Below, piece after piece: positions 25,945 through 34,629 of a stretch of DNA of 64,000 nucleotides. How positions within the stretch are numbered: position 1 is the first letter of the stretch; each line of letters opens with the position of its first letter. A program made the position numbers and the translations under genes. The stretch comes from JAWXBA01 sp048499805 (GTDB taxonomy: Bacteria; Gemmatimonadota; Gemmatimonadetes; Gemmatimonadales; GWC2-71-9): positions 682,001-746,000 of the forward strand of contig JASNZF010000001.1 in NCBI GenBank assembly GCA_048499805.1, written 5' to 3'. Under the pieces are notes generated by a model that had not been told where the DNA came from, did no database searches, and saw nothing but the letters and a program-made list of their open reading frames with translations.

Positions 25945-27405
25945 ATGTCGAACGCCTGGACCGACCTGATCATGGCCGACCCGCTGGCCCGTCCCCGCCT
26001 GCTGCTGGTGGGGGACCCGGCCTCCCGGCCGGACGGCCTCGAGCGCGCCCTGGTGCGCGGCGGGTTCCAGGTCGTGGAGACCACCGTGATTCCCCCGGGC
26101 CCGCCGATCGGGACGCTGCCCGACGTGGTGCTCTTCTGCCTCCGGGAGGCCGACGAGTCCCTCAAGGAGTCGCTGGCCTCGATGGATCCCGCCCACTGGG
26201 CCGGGGTATCCTGCGTGGTCACCTTCGCCACGGCAGAGCCCGACGATGTGGTCCGGGCGCTGTCGCTGGGCGCCAGTGATGCCATGGCGTCGCCGATCCA
26301 CCTGCCCGAGCTCTGCGCCCGGCTGATGCTCCGGGTCCGGTCCCGGGTCGAGAGCGCCAACTTCACCATCCACCACGAGAACGCCAACCGGCTGTTCGAG
26401 GCGTTCCAGGACATCTGCATCGCCCTGCGTCCCGAGGAGATCATCGAGACCCTGGTGCAGCGCCTGGGGGCGACGCTGAACGTCCGGCACCTCAGCTGCA
26501 TCCTGACGCCGGCCGGGTCGGCCCAGGGGCGCGCCGTGGCCGTGTTCGAGGATCCCCGGGCGCGCGACCTGGTCATCGACCTGCAAAAGTACCCCGAAAT
26601 CGTCGAGGCGGTGCAGTCGGCCCGCACGGTCTACGTGCCGGACCTCCGGAAGAGCCCGCTGTTCGAGGCGACCCGGGAGCGTTGGCGCACCTCGGGGGTC
26701 GAGGTGGAGGTGCAGAGCGTGGCCGCGATCCCCCTGACCTCGATGGGCAAGGTGGTCGGCGTGGTCCTGCTCCGGACCCGGGCCGGCGACACCCGGATCA
26801 CCCAGGAGCAGGTGAGCTTCGCGGAGGCCCTGGCGCGGGCCACCTCGCGGGTGCTCGAGAGCGAGGAGCGGCGCTCGGCGATCTACCGGCGGCAGGTGAG
26901 CGCCGGCACCGCCGATGAGCTGACGGGGTGCGGCACCCTCGACGCGCTCGACCATCGGATCCGCGAGGAGTTCGAGCGGGCCCGTCGCTACGACCTCACC
27001 TTCAGCCTGGTGCTGCTCGACGTGGATGGGCTGCGGCGCTACAACGAGCGGCTCGGGGAGCAGGGCGGGGACCACCTGCTCGCCGATCTCGGGGCCCTGC
27101 TCCAGCGCGAGATCCGGGCGCCCGACTTCGTGGCGCGGTACTCGGGCGACGAGTTTGCCCTGGTGCTGCCGGAGACCGACCTGGACGGGGCCCGGGGTAC
27201 CGTGGAGCGGGTGCGCGCCCGCATTGCGCAGCACCCGTTCCGCGACCTGGGGGAGGGGGAGTTCCCGGCGCTCTGCGCCGGCATCGCCTCGTATCCCCAT
27301 CCGGCGGCGCTGTCCACCGAGGACCTCTTCGCCCTGGCGGAGTCCGCGCTCCAGGAGGCGAAGGGGCAGGCCACCGGGCGGATCGGCGCGGCGGTCGCCG
27401 CCTGA
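25945..27405 (+). CDS. REC-GAF-GGDEF diguanylate cyclase
   Basis: The protein has 486 residues. About 18-125 form a receiver-like domain in which the usual phospho-Asp strand reads PDVVLFCLREAD, so phosphorylation is doubtful. About 145-310 form a GAF domain. About 325-480 form the GGDEF domain: LLDVDGLRRYN and the A-site SGDEF (400-404), with an intact product-inhibition I-site RAPD five residues before it. It should make cyclic di-GMP, since S in place of the first G is tolerated in active cyclases. It is divergent from nfo. Confidence 0.85.
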   Translation: MSNAWTDLIMADPLARPRLLLVGDPASRPDGLERALVRGGFQVVETTVIPPGPPIGTLPDVVLFCLREADESLKESLASMDPAHWAGVSCVVTFATAEPDDVVRALSLGASDAMASPIHLPELCARLMLRVRSRVESANFTIHHENANRLFEAFQDICIALRPEEIIETLVQRLGATLNVRHLSCILTPAGSAQGRAVAVFEDPRARDLVIDLQKYPEIVEAVQSARTVYVPDLRKSPLFEATRERWRTSGVEVEVQSVAAIPLTSMGKVVGVVLLRTRAGDTRITQEQVSFAEALARATSRVLESEERRSAIYRRQVSAGTADELTGCGTLDALDHRIREEFERARRYDLTFSLVLLDVDGLRRYNERLGEQGGDHLLADLGALLQREIRAPDFVARYSGDEFALVLPETDLDGARGTVERVRARIAQHPFRDLGEGEFPALCAGIASYPHPAALSTEDLFALAESALQEAKGQATGRIGAAVAA

Positions 27406-27424
27406 CCGGCCCGGACCGGGTGCG

Positions 27425-28642
27425 CTAGCGCCTGCCCCGGAGCCAGTCGGCAGGGTCCAGGGCCAACCCGCCGCTCTGCCGGATCTCGAAGTGCAGGTGC
27501 GGCCCCTGTTCCGTCGCCGCCCCCCCCACCGTCCCAATCGTCTGTCCCTTGGTCACCTGCTGCCCCACCGTGACGGTATTGGTGGCGAGCTGCATGTAGA
27601 TCGAGATGTGGCTGTCGCCATGCTCGACCATCACCGTCAATCCGTAGGTGCTGAGGCGCTGGACCACCGCAACCCGGCCGGTCGCCACGGCCTTGACGGG
27701 GGTGCCAGCCGGCGCCCCGATCCCGATGCCGTGCCAGTTGATCACCGCTCCGCTGGGCCGCGTCTCGCGCCCGAAGCGATACAAGATGTTGCCCTCGACC
27801 GGCCAGTCGAGGCGGCCGAGGTCCGCGGTGGTCAAGGTGCCGGGGGCAGGGGTGCCCGGGGTGGCGGCACCGCGATTGGCCGCGGTGCGCCGGGCCTCGA
27901 TCGCGGCGATCAACTCGTTGAGGGTCGCCTCGTCGCGCTCGAGCTGGGTCAGCCGCTGCTGGGTGCTGGCGGCGCTGCGACCGAGGGTGCGGATCGAGGC
28001 CGCGCGCTCGGCCGCCAGGCGGTTGAAGCTCCGCACCTCGGCGTCGCGCTCCTGGCGGGTCCGGTCGAGCTGGTTGCGGAAGTCGAGCAGGTCCTTGCGG
28101 GCCCGGGAGTTCCGCTCACGGAGCTGCTCGATGTCCTCCACCAGCGAGCGGTCCTGCCGGCTGGTGAGGAAGAGGTACTTGTAGCGGGCGACGAGGTCGC
28201 CAAAGCTCTCGGCGGTGAGCAGCACCTGGAAGGTGTGCAGCGGGCCGCGCTTGTAGATGTCCACCAGCCGCCGGTTGAGCACCGCCCGGCGCTCCGACAG
28301 GTTGTCCTCGGTCAGGATCAGCTGGGCGCTGGCGCGCTCGAGCTCGGTGCCGAGGCCGCCGATCTGGCGGTCGATCTCGTTGACGATCCGGTTGGTCGAT
28401 TCCCGCTGGCGCTCGATGTTGCGCAGCTCGGCCTGGGCATCCCGGGCCTGGCCCTCGAGGCGTTCCTGCTGCCGCCGGAGTTGTTCCCGCTCGGCCCGGA
28501 TCTGTTCCAGCCGGCGCCGACTCTCCTCGAGTTCCGAGGTCTGGGCCCCGGCCGGCACGGCGGCGAGCGCCAGGAGCAGGATCGCGAGCAGCCCGCGCCA
28601 GCGCCGGCGGAAGCCGGGACGGGGGCGGGAGGACTCAGACAT
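27425..28642 (-). CDS. EnvC-like murein hydrolase activator (degenerate LytM domain)
   Basis: The protein has 405 residues: signal sequence about 15-38, long coiled coil about 40-260, low-complexity linker about 275-295 and a LytM/M23 domain about 300-400. HLHFEIR is kept, but the first metal motif HxGID reads WHGIGIGAPAGTPV, closely like E. coli EnvC WKGMVIGAPEGT, so the domain is probably not a peptidase but an activator of amidases. It overlaps ftsX by 8 bp, and EnvC is the known periplasmic partner of FtsEX. Its likely role is daughter-cell separation. Confidence 0.85.
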   Translation of the reverse strand: MSESSRPRPGFRRRWRGLLAILLLALAAVPAGAQTSELEESRRRLEQIRAEREQLRRQQERLEGQARDAQAELRNIERQRESTNRIVNEIDRQIGGLGTELERASAQLILTEDNLSERRAVLNRRLVDIYKRGPLHTFQVLLTAESFGDLVARYKYLFLTSRQDRSLVEDIEQLRERNSRARKDLLDFRNQLDRTRQERDAEVRSFNRLAAERAASIRTLGRSAASTQQRLTQLERDEATLNELIAAIEARRTAANRGAATPGTPAPGTLTTADLGRLDWPVEGNILYRFGRETRPSGAVINWHGIGIGAPAGTPVKAVATGRVAVVQRLSTYGLTVMVEHGDSHISIYMQLATNTVTVGQQVTKGQTIGTVGGAATEQGPHLHFEIRQSGGLALDPADWLRGRR

Positions 28643-29504
28643 GCCGCAGGTGGCGGCCCACGCTGAGGAGGCTGCCGAGGAGGCCGATGAGGGTGCCGAA
28701 CAGGACAATGAGGAGGACCTGCCCGGTGGAGAAGAAGACCAGGGCGGTGAGGTCGAAGCCCACGGTCGCCTGGAACAGGGTGAAGCCCAGCCAGCAGAGG
28801 AGGACGGCACCGATCCCGCCGAGGAGGCCCTTGAGGGCGCCCTCGAGGAGGAACGGCGCCCGGATGAACTCGTTGGTGGCTCCCACGAGGCGCATGATGG
28901 CGATCTCGTCAGCGCGCTGGAGCACGGCGACCCGGATCGCGACCCCGATGATGACCATGGCCACCACCGCGAAGGCCGCGCCGATCACCGAGCCGATCGC
29001 CCCGGCCAGGTTGCGCAGGCGGTCCAGGCGCTCGACCCATTCCTGCCCGTAGCGGACGTCGTCCACGAACGGGAAGTTGCGGAGCCGCTCCGCCACCACC
29101 TGGGCCTGGCTCGCGTTGCGGTACTCGGGCTTGAGCCGTACCTCGAGCGATGCCGGCAGGGGATTGGTTGCGAGGTCGCGGTACATCTCCCGAAACTCGA
29201 CCAGCTCCTCCTGCGCCCGCTGGAGTGCCTCCTCCTGGCTGACGTAGGTCACGGCGAGGACTTCCGGGAAGGCGCCGATGTCCTGTGCGGCGAGGGTGAC
29301 CGTCTCCGGTGGCGTCCCCCGGAGGACGAACGCCACCACCTCGACCCGCTCGGCCAGTCCGGCCAGGGCGCCGCGGAAGTTCACCGCGACCAGCGCAAAC
29401 AACCCGAAGGTGAAGAGCGAGAAGGCGATCGTCGCGACCGACAGCAGGCTCAGCAGCGGGGTCCGGCGGAACGAGCGCAGCGCCTCGCGGGTGGCCAGGC
29501 TCAT
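28635..29504 (-). CDS. ftsX: Cell-division permease-like protein FtsX
   Basis: This 289-residue membrane protein has an N-terminal helix (about 20-40), a periplasmic loop (about 45-165) and three further helices (about 170-275), the FtsX topology. Motifs RLVGATNEFIRAPFLLEGALKGLLGG are diagnostic. With FtsE it transmits division signals to the periplasmic EnvC-like protein encoded next. Start and stop overlap ftsE (4 bp) and the EnvC-like gene (8 bp). Confidence 0.92.
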   Translation of the reverse strand: MSLATREALRSFRRTPLLSLLSVATIAFSLFTFGLFALVAVNFRGALAGLAERVEVVAFVLRGTPPETVTLAAQDIGAFPEVLAVTYVSQEEALQRAQEELVEFREMYRDLATNPLPASLEVRLKPEYRNASQAQVVAERLRNFPFVDDVRYGQEWVERLDRLRNLAGAIGSVIGAAFAVVAMVIIGVAIRVAVLQRADEIAIMRLVGATNEFIRAPFLLEGALKGLLGGIGAVLLCWLGFTLFQATVGFDLTALVFFSTGQVLLIVLFGTLIGLLGSLLSVGRHLRHV

Positions 29505-30187
29505 TCGGGCCTCCCCACCGTCTCCTCGGCGCTGTCGTAGACCAGTTCGCCGCCCCGCAGCTCCAGGGTGCGATAGCGGGCGTGCCGAATCAGTTCCAGG
29601 TCGTGGGTGGCCATCAGGACCACGGTGCCTCCGGCGTTGATGTCCTGGAGGAGCTGGAAGACGCCCCGGGTGGCGCGCTCGTCGAGGTTGCCCGTCGGCT
29701 CGTCCGCCAGCAGGATCGGCGGGTCGTTCACCAGGGCGCGCGCGATGGCCACGCGCTGCTGCTCACCGCCCGACAGTTCGCGCGGATAGGCGCGGGCCTT
29801 GCCGGCCAGGCCGACGCGGGTGAGCACCTTGATGGCCTTGTTGGAGATCGTGTCGGCGCGGGCCCCGGTCACCTCCAGCGCAAAGGCCACATTCTCCTCG
29901 GCGGTGCGGTGCTCGAGCAGGCGGAAGTCCTGGAAGACCACCCCGAGCTTGCGGCGCAGCCGGGGCACGTCCCGCGGCGCCAGGGCCCCGATGGAGTAGC
30001 CCGAGACGCGAACCTCGCCACTGCTCGGGTGCTGGGCGCCGGTGATGAGGGAGAGGATCGAGGACTTGCCGGCGCCGGAATGTCCGGTGAGGAAGACGAA
30101 CTCCCCGCGCGGCACGTGGAACGAGACCCCCTTGAGCGCGACGGCGCCGTTGGGATAGGTCTTCGAGACGTCGCGAAACTTGATCAC
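29501..30187 (-). CDS. ftsE: Cell-division ATP-binding protein FtsE
   Basis: This 228-residue ABC ATPase has Walker A GHSGAGKSS (about 35-43), signature ELSGGEQQR (about 138), Walker B ILLADEPTGNLD (about 158) and a switch His in ATHDLE (about 193). It starts with a GTG at 30187 and overlaps ftsX as ATGA. It is the first gene of the three-gene division operon; the promoter should lie in the 125 bp upstream, which contain a heptamer repeat. Confidence 0.93.
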   Translation of the reverse strand: MIKFRDVSKTYPNGAVALKGVSFHVPRGEFVFLTGHSGAGKSSILSLITGAQHPSSGEVRVSGYSIGALAPRDVPRLRRKLGVVFQDFRLLEHRTAEENVAFALEVTGARADTISNKAIKVLTRVGLAGKARAYPRELSGGEQQRVAIARALVNDPPILLADEPTGNLDERATRGVFQLLQDINAGGTVVLMATHDLELIRHARYRTLELRGGELVYDSAEETVGRPE

Positions 30188-30210
30188 CCGGGGAAGATAA
30201 GAGGGAGCGC

Positions 30211-30246
30211 GGAATGGGGAATAGGGAATAGGGAATGGGGAATGGG
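30211..30246. repeat. Short heptamer array (RGGGAAT type)
   Basis: About five 7-bp units alternate GGGGAAT and AGGGAAT, between ftsE and the DUF4412 gene. It has the same period as the arrays at 21.1 and 41.5 kb but a different sequence. Confidence 0.75.
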
Positions 30247-30312
30247 TGTCGGTGGTGGGTGCCAGGGTCCGGGCAGGTGCACCAGGGCCCGGGGGGGCCG
30301 GGCCCGCAGCGA

Positions 30313-31017
30313 CTACCGTGAGGGCGGGTCCATCCGGGTCAGTCCCGGGGGCAGCTTGAACAGCTCATCGCCCGGGATGGTCCGGTCGATCTTCGTGGCT
30401 TCCATCAACGGCTCCCAGGTGCCGTTCTTGAGGAGGCGGACCCGCAGGGCGAGGAACCCGTCGGGGAACTCCTTCAGGTAGGCGGCCATGTCGGGCATGC
30501 CGGGCATGAGGCCGGCCATCGGGCTGTTGGATCCCATCTGGGTGCCCATTGACCCCAGCCCGGTGGCAATGCAGCTCTCCATCTCCTCGCTGCCGGTCCG
30601 GAACCGGTAGTTGCGGCAGGTGTGGCCGGCGATCTCGTCGGAGGTGCCCAGCGACTCGAACGAGGCGTTGGCCATCTGGGCTGCCAGGGAATCGCGGGTG
30701 GACTGGGGGATCAGTTCCTCGGCCGCGCCCATCATCGTCTTGAGGTCCATCTCGACGTACATCCCCATCTCGAGCATGACGGTGCGCGCCACCATGCTGT
30801 CGGTATTCATGAGGACGAACATCTGGCCCGGCATCCCGGGGAGTTCCATGTCGGTTCGGGTCCACGCCCCCTTCGATGCCATGGTCATGCTCACGGACAT
30901 CCCTTCGAGGGTCATCCGATACGTGATGGAGCCCTGGAACACCGCCTGGGCAGGGAGGGAGGCGGGGACGGCCAGGCCGAGGGCCAGGCAGGTACCGAGA
31001 AAGGGGAGCCGGGGCAT
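30313..31017 (-). CDS. Secreted DUF4412-family protein
   Basis: This 234-residue protein has a signal peptide (about 1-24, cleavage after LPAQA). The mature part is Met-rich (about 30 Met) and beta-rich; GHTCRNYRFRTG near residue 140 and the general pattern match DUF4412. Two Cys (in HTCRN and ESCIA) could form a disulfide. The role is unknown; it may be a periplasmic binding protein. A 60-bp gap separates it from the trans-sulfuration enzyme gene upstream, possibly the same transcript. Confidence 0.7.
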   Translation of the reverse strand: MPRLPFLGTCLALGLAVPASLPAQAVFQGSITYRMTLEGMSVSMTMASKGAWTRTDMELPGMPGQMFVLMNTDSMVARTVMLEMGMYVEMDLKTMMGAAEELIPQSTRDSLAAQMANASFESLGTSDEIAGHTCRNYRFRTGSEEMESCIATGLGSMGTQMGSNSPMAGLMPGMPDMAAYLKEFPDGFLALRVRLLKNGTWEPLMEATKIDRTIPGDELFKLPPGLTRMDPPSR

Positions 31018-31077
31018 GGTGTCTCCGCGATGGAGGGACCCGGCTGGATGGCCGGGGGAACAGCCGGGGGCCGGTGC

Positions 31078-32238
31078 CTACTTGTCGAGCGCCTGCTGGA
31101 GGTCGGCGATCAGGTCGGCCGCGTCCTCGATGCCGCAGGAGAGCCGGACGAAGCCATCGGGGATGCCCTGGGCCCGGCGTCCCTCCGGCCCCAGCGCCTT
31201 GTGCGAGGTGAGGCGGGGCTCGCTGACCAGGCTTTCCACTCCGGCGAGGCTGGGGGCGTGTGCAAACAGCTTGACCCGGGAGCAGAATCGTTCCGACGCG
31301 GTGGCACCGCCCTTGAGTTCCAGTCCGACCATGCCGCCGAACCCATCGAGCAGTTCCCGGGCCACGGCGTGGTCGGGGTGGCTGGGCAGACCGGGGTAGT
31401 GGACCGCGCGCACCCGCGGGTGGTCGGCCGCCCACTCGGCCACGGCCATCCCGTTGGCGTTGTGGCGCTCCATCCGGACCGCGAGGGTCTTCATGCCCCG
31501 TTCCACCAGCCAGGCGGCGTGGGGATCGATCGCCTGGCCCCAGAGCCGCATGAGGCGGGTGACCTCCTCGATGAACGGCTCGGACCCCGCCACGGCGCCG
31601 GCAATCACGTCGGTGTGCCCGTTCAGGTACTTGGTGGCGCTGGTGATCACGACGTCCGCGCCGTGCTCGAGCGGCCGGAAGTTGATCGGGCTGGCAAAGG
31701 TCGAGTCGACCAGCAGCGCCAGGCCGAACTCCCGCGCCGCGAAGGCAATCGGGCCGAGGTCCAGGACCCGCATCAACGGATTGGTGGGCGATTCGACGAA
31801 GATGGCGCGGGTGGTCTTCCGGACCCCCTTCCGCCACTGCCGGGGCTGGGAGGGATCGGCGTAGGTGACATGGATGCCGAGCCGGCTGAACTCCTCGTCG
31901 AAGAGGGCGCGGGTGCCGCCATAGATCCAGGCGCTGGACAGGAGGTGATCGCCGGGACGGAGCACCCCGAAGTGGGCGAGGGCGGTGGCCCCCATGCCGC
32001 TGGCGACGAAGAGGGCGCTCTCGGAGCCCTCGAGGCTGGCATAGCGGCGGGCCAGCGACTCCTGGTTGGGGTTGTTGCCGTAGCGGGTGTAGCGGACCTC
32101 GTCCTCGCTGCCGACCGGGTTGACGAAGGTGGTGCTCTGGTAGACCGGTCCCACCACCGGCGCGCCGGTCGGGTGCACGGTGGGTTCCCCATGGACGGCC
32201 AGGGTGGAGCGTCCGAGGCGCGGGGCGTCGTCGTTCAT
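31078..32238 (-). CDS. Cystathionine gamma-synthase/lyase family PLP enzyme
   Basis: This 386-residue Cys/Met-metabolism enzyme has the PLP Lys in SATKYLNGH (about 200), tetramer-contact YTRYGNNPNQ (about 50), the SGMGATA phosphate loop (about 79) and VDSTFASP (about 177). Synthase, lyase and O-acetylhomoserine sulfhydrylase activities cannot be separated by eye. The start ATG overlaps the stop of the STAS-like gene by 4 bp, making it the last gene of a five-gene operon with two sugar kinases and two regulatory proteins, an unusual partner set. Confidence 0.85.
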   Translation of the reverse strand: MNDDAPRLGRSTLAVHGEPTVHPTGAPVVGPVYQSTTFVNPVGSEDEVRYTRYGNNPNQESLARRYASLEGSESALFVASGMGATALAHFGVLRPGDHLLSSAWIYGGTRALFDEEFSRLGIHVTYADPSQPRQWRKGVRKTTRAIFVESPTNPLMRVLDLGPIAFAAREFGLALLVDSTFASPINFRPLEHGADVVITSATKYLNGHTDVIAGAVAGSEPFIEEVTRLMRLWGQAIDPHAAWLVERGMKTLAVRMERHNANGMAVAEWAADHPRVRAVHYPGLPSHPDHAVARELLDGFGGMVGLELKGGATASERFCSRVKLFAHAPSLAGVESLVSEPRLTSHKALGPEGRRAQGIPDGFVRLSCGIEDAADLIADLQQALDK

Positions 32239-32780
32239 GGCAGCACCAGGGGGAGGAACGCGGTTGGGGTGGGCCGGACCAGCCGGCGTCGGGCCAGGGA
32301 CATCAGGGTCTCGCGGCAGCGGGCGACGGGCCAGGCGAGGGTGCGGGCCACCTGTCCGGCGTCCCCGCCCCCGCTCTCCTGCACGGCATCGAAGGCGGAC
32401 CGGTCGTCGCCGGTGGCCCAGCCGAGGACCAGCGGGCGAGGGTGGTCGAGCGGGAGCGCGGCGACGGCCAGCCGATGCCCCGCGAGCACATGGTCGATCG
32501 CCTCGACCTGGTCCTCGCTCAGCCCGTGCAGGACAACGTAGCGCTCCACCGCCGGGTCGGCGGCGAGCAGGAGCTTGGCCACCACCTCGTCGGCGCAGCT
32601 GAAGTCGATCAGGCGCACGGCGGTGAAATCGAGCCGGGTCAGGGCGCAGTCGCTGGCGGCGCGGATCGCCTGCTGGATCCGGCCCCGCACCGCGGCGCCG
32701 GTGGGCCGGGTCACCAGGTCCCCGAACGGGGTGGGGACCGTTTCGCGCAGCACGGCGTCGAGGTGGATGGTCTGGATCAC
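32235..32780 (-). CDS. STAS-like protein with C-terminal winged helix (DUF4325-like)
   Basis: The protein has 181 residues from a GTG at 32778-32780 that overlaps the stop of the ATPase gene (GTGA). The N-terminal half has the alternating strand-helix pattern of an anti-anti-sigma STAS fold (LDFTAVRLIDFSCADEVVAKLLL, about 48-71). The C-terminal part (about 130-175, DAGQVARTLAWPVARCRETLMSLARRRLV) looks like a winged helix. It probably forms a switch pair with the ATPase encoded next to it. The targets are unknown. Confidence 0.6.
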   Translation of the reverse strand: MIQTIHLDAVLRETVPTPFGDLVTRPTGAAVRGRIQQAIRAASDCALTRLDFTAVRLIDFSCADEVVAKLLLAADPAVERYVVLHGLSEDQVEAIDHVLAGHRLAVAALPLDHPRPLVLGWATGDDRSAFDAVQESGGGDAGQVARTLAWPVARCRETLMSLARRRLVRPTPTAFLPLVLP

Positions 32781-33676
32781 TTGGTGTGGCCTTCGCGGGC
32801 AGGGATGACGATCTGGACCTGCGACCCCGGAAAGTAAGGCAAGTGCTCCGCCAATGGCTGGTCGTCGTCCCAGCCGGGCACGATCGCCAGCCGGGCGGTC
32901 CCGCTGCGGATCGAGACCTTCCCCTGCCATTCCCGGAGGGTGCGCTTGATCATGGCGAGACCCTGGCCGCGACCGGGATCGCGGAACCGGCTGATCTCCT
33001 GGATCAGCGCCGTCTCGAGCGCGGTCCCGTCGCTCCAGCGATCGCCGAACTTGCGGCTCTCGGTGGCCTCGAGGGAGCGCCGGAACCCGATCCCGGCGTC
33101 ACTGATGGCCATCACGACCACCCGCCGCCCGAGCCGCTTCCGCCAGTTGTAGGCATGGATCGCCACCCAGCCCCCGGTGCCCGCGTGCTCGGTGATGTTC
33201 TGGCACGCCTCGGAGAGGGTCATGGTGAAGCGGGCGGTGGCCTTGGCCTCGAGGCCGAGCTCGGTCGTCAGGATGCGAGTGGCGCTCTCGGCCACGGCGT
33301 TGACGACCCCGTGGACGTCGTCGGAGCCGCGGATCGGCGTCACCGGCAGCAGCACGTCGGATTGCTCGTCCGGCGACTTGCGCGGCACCTTGCCGTGGAG
33401 CTCGAAGACCTCCGCGGCATACCGGAAGAACCCGGCCTTGGCCCAGTAGGTCCGGACCGCCTCGAGGTCCGGGACCGCCAGGCGGGGCTTCTCCTGCCGC
33501 GCCTCGGCGAGGGCCTGCCCGAGGGTGAGCAGGGAACAGAATCCGTAGGGCGAGGACCACTTGCAGGCGCGGGCATCGACCAGCAGCCGTCCCGGCGGGG
33601 GCCACGTCCCGAGGCCCTGGGCCAGCAGGTCGAGCCCGCGCTCGTCGAGGTAGGTGGGGACCGTGGCGACGTGCAT
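32777..33676 (-). CDS. GHKL ATPase fused to a STAS-like domain (anti-sigma type)
   Basis: This 299-residue protein has an N-terminal region (about 1-90) with STAS-like strands LLVDARACKWSSPYGFCSLLTL. The rest is a histidine-kinase-type ATPase: N-box LSEACQNITEHAGT (about 160), G1 box AISDAGIGFRRS (about 195), G2 box GRGQGLAMIK (about 240). No phosphoacceptor His or transmembrane part is seen, so it resembles RsbW/SpoIIAB-type anti-sigma kinases more than a sensor kinase. The ATG overlaps the PfkB stop by one base (TGATG). Confidence 0.7.
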   Translation of the reverse strand: MHVATVPTYLDERGLDLLAQGLGTWPPPGRLLVDARACKWSSPYGFCSLLTLGQALAEARQEKPRLAVPDLEAVRTYWAKAGFFRYAAEVFELHGKVPRKSPDEQSDVLLPVTPIRGSDDVHGVVNAVAESATRILTTELGLEAKATARFTMTLSEACQNITEHAGTGGWVAIHAYNWRKRLGRRVVVMAISDAGIGFRRSLEATESRKFGDRWSDGTALETALIQEISRFRDPGRGQGLAMIKRTLREWQGKVSIRSGTARLAIVPGWDDDQPLAEHLPYFPGSQVQIVIPAREGHTK

Positions 33677-34629
33677 CAGGCCAGCACCAGTTCGCCCCGG
33701 AGGTGCGCCGCGAGCCCGGAGGCACCCCGGAAGGTGGCGTTGCGGCTGGCGGCGTGGTTGGCCCGGGCCAGCGCCTCCGCGGTCGCGTCCCCCGCCACCA
33801 GGCGGGCGGCCAGGGTGGCGCCGAAGACATCGCCGCAGCCGGTCGTGTCGATCACCTCGACGGTGGGCGCCGGCGCACGGGCGGTCTGGATCGTGCCGGC
33901 CGTCCCGGCGCGCCGATGCCGGTCCGACAGGCGCGCGAAGCCGGGCGCCGCGACCCACGCGGCGCCGCGCGGGCCGAGGGTCACCGCGAGCAGGGAGACG
34001 CCGGCGCCGAGGGCGCGGGCCGAAAGTGCCAGGGGATCGCTGGAGAGCTGCAGCATCTCCTCCTCGTTCATCTGGACCACATCGAAGCAGGAGAGCCACT
34101 GCTCGGGTTCGGCCAGCGGTTGCAGGACGCGCAGCCCGTCCTGGCCCATCCCCAGGAAGAGGCTGTGCAGGTCGGCCATGATCGGCCCGTCGAAACCGCG
34201 GCGCAGGTGGCCGGCGGTGCCGAGGCACATCTCGAAGCCCGAGATGAAGTTGACATAGAGGGCGTCAAGATCGCGGACCATCGGGCCGAGCTCGGTCCAG
34301 TTCCAGCCGGGCACGCCGCCGGACATCCGCTCGCAGCGCCGCGCGCTCGATTGGTAGCGCAGTACGACGCGGTTGTTGGCCACCGGGACCTCGATGCAGC
34401 GCCCTCCCGGGGTGAGCCGCCGCAGGCTGCCCAGGAACTCGCGCGCCTGCGGGGCCATGTCGGTGCCGACCTTGATGAGCGGCACGATCTCCCACGTTGG
34501 CGGCAGCGCGGCGTCGAGGCCCGCCAGGGCATAGGCGATCCCCCCCCATTCCTCCACCGGCCCCTGGCTGGGGTCGCGCCCATGGATGACATCCCAGACC
34601 AGTGACCCGATCACCCCGATCCTAGGCAT
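33676..34629 (-). CDS. PfkB-family carbohydrate kinase
   Basis: This 317-residue ribokinase-type protein has the N-terminal signature MPRIGVIGSLVWDVIHG and the catalytic motif DTTGCGDVFGATLAARL (about 265-281) with the base Asp. VNFISGFEM and MADLHSLFLGM fit the substrate lid and core. The start ATG overlaps the ROK gene by 8 bp. The substrate is unknown; related proteins phosphorylate sugars or nucleosides. Confidence 0.8.
   Translation of the reverse strand: MPRIGVIGSLVWDVIHGRDPSQGPVEEWGGIAYALAGLDAALPPTWEIVPLIKVGTDMAPQAREFLGSLRRLTPGGRCIEVPVANNRVVLRYQSSARRCERMSGGVPGWNWTELGPMVRDLDALYVNFISGFEMCLGTAGHLRRGFDGPIMADLHSLFLGMGQDGLRVLQPLAEPEQWLSCFDVVQMNEEEMLQLSSDPLALSARALGAGVSLLAVTLGPRGAAWVAAPGFARLSDRHRRAGTAGTIQTARAPAPTVEVIDTTGCGDVFGATLAARLVAGDATAEALARANHAASRNATFRGASGLAAHLRGELVLA

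Noticed and set aside
27425..28642. Active M23 endopeptidase
   Set aside because: The HxxxD half of the metal site is replaced by WHGIG, as in the non-catalytic EnvC.
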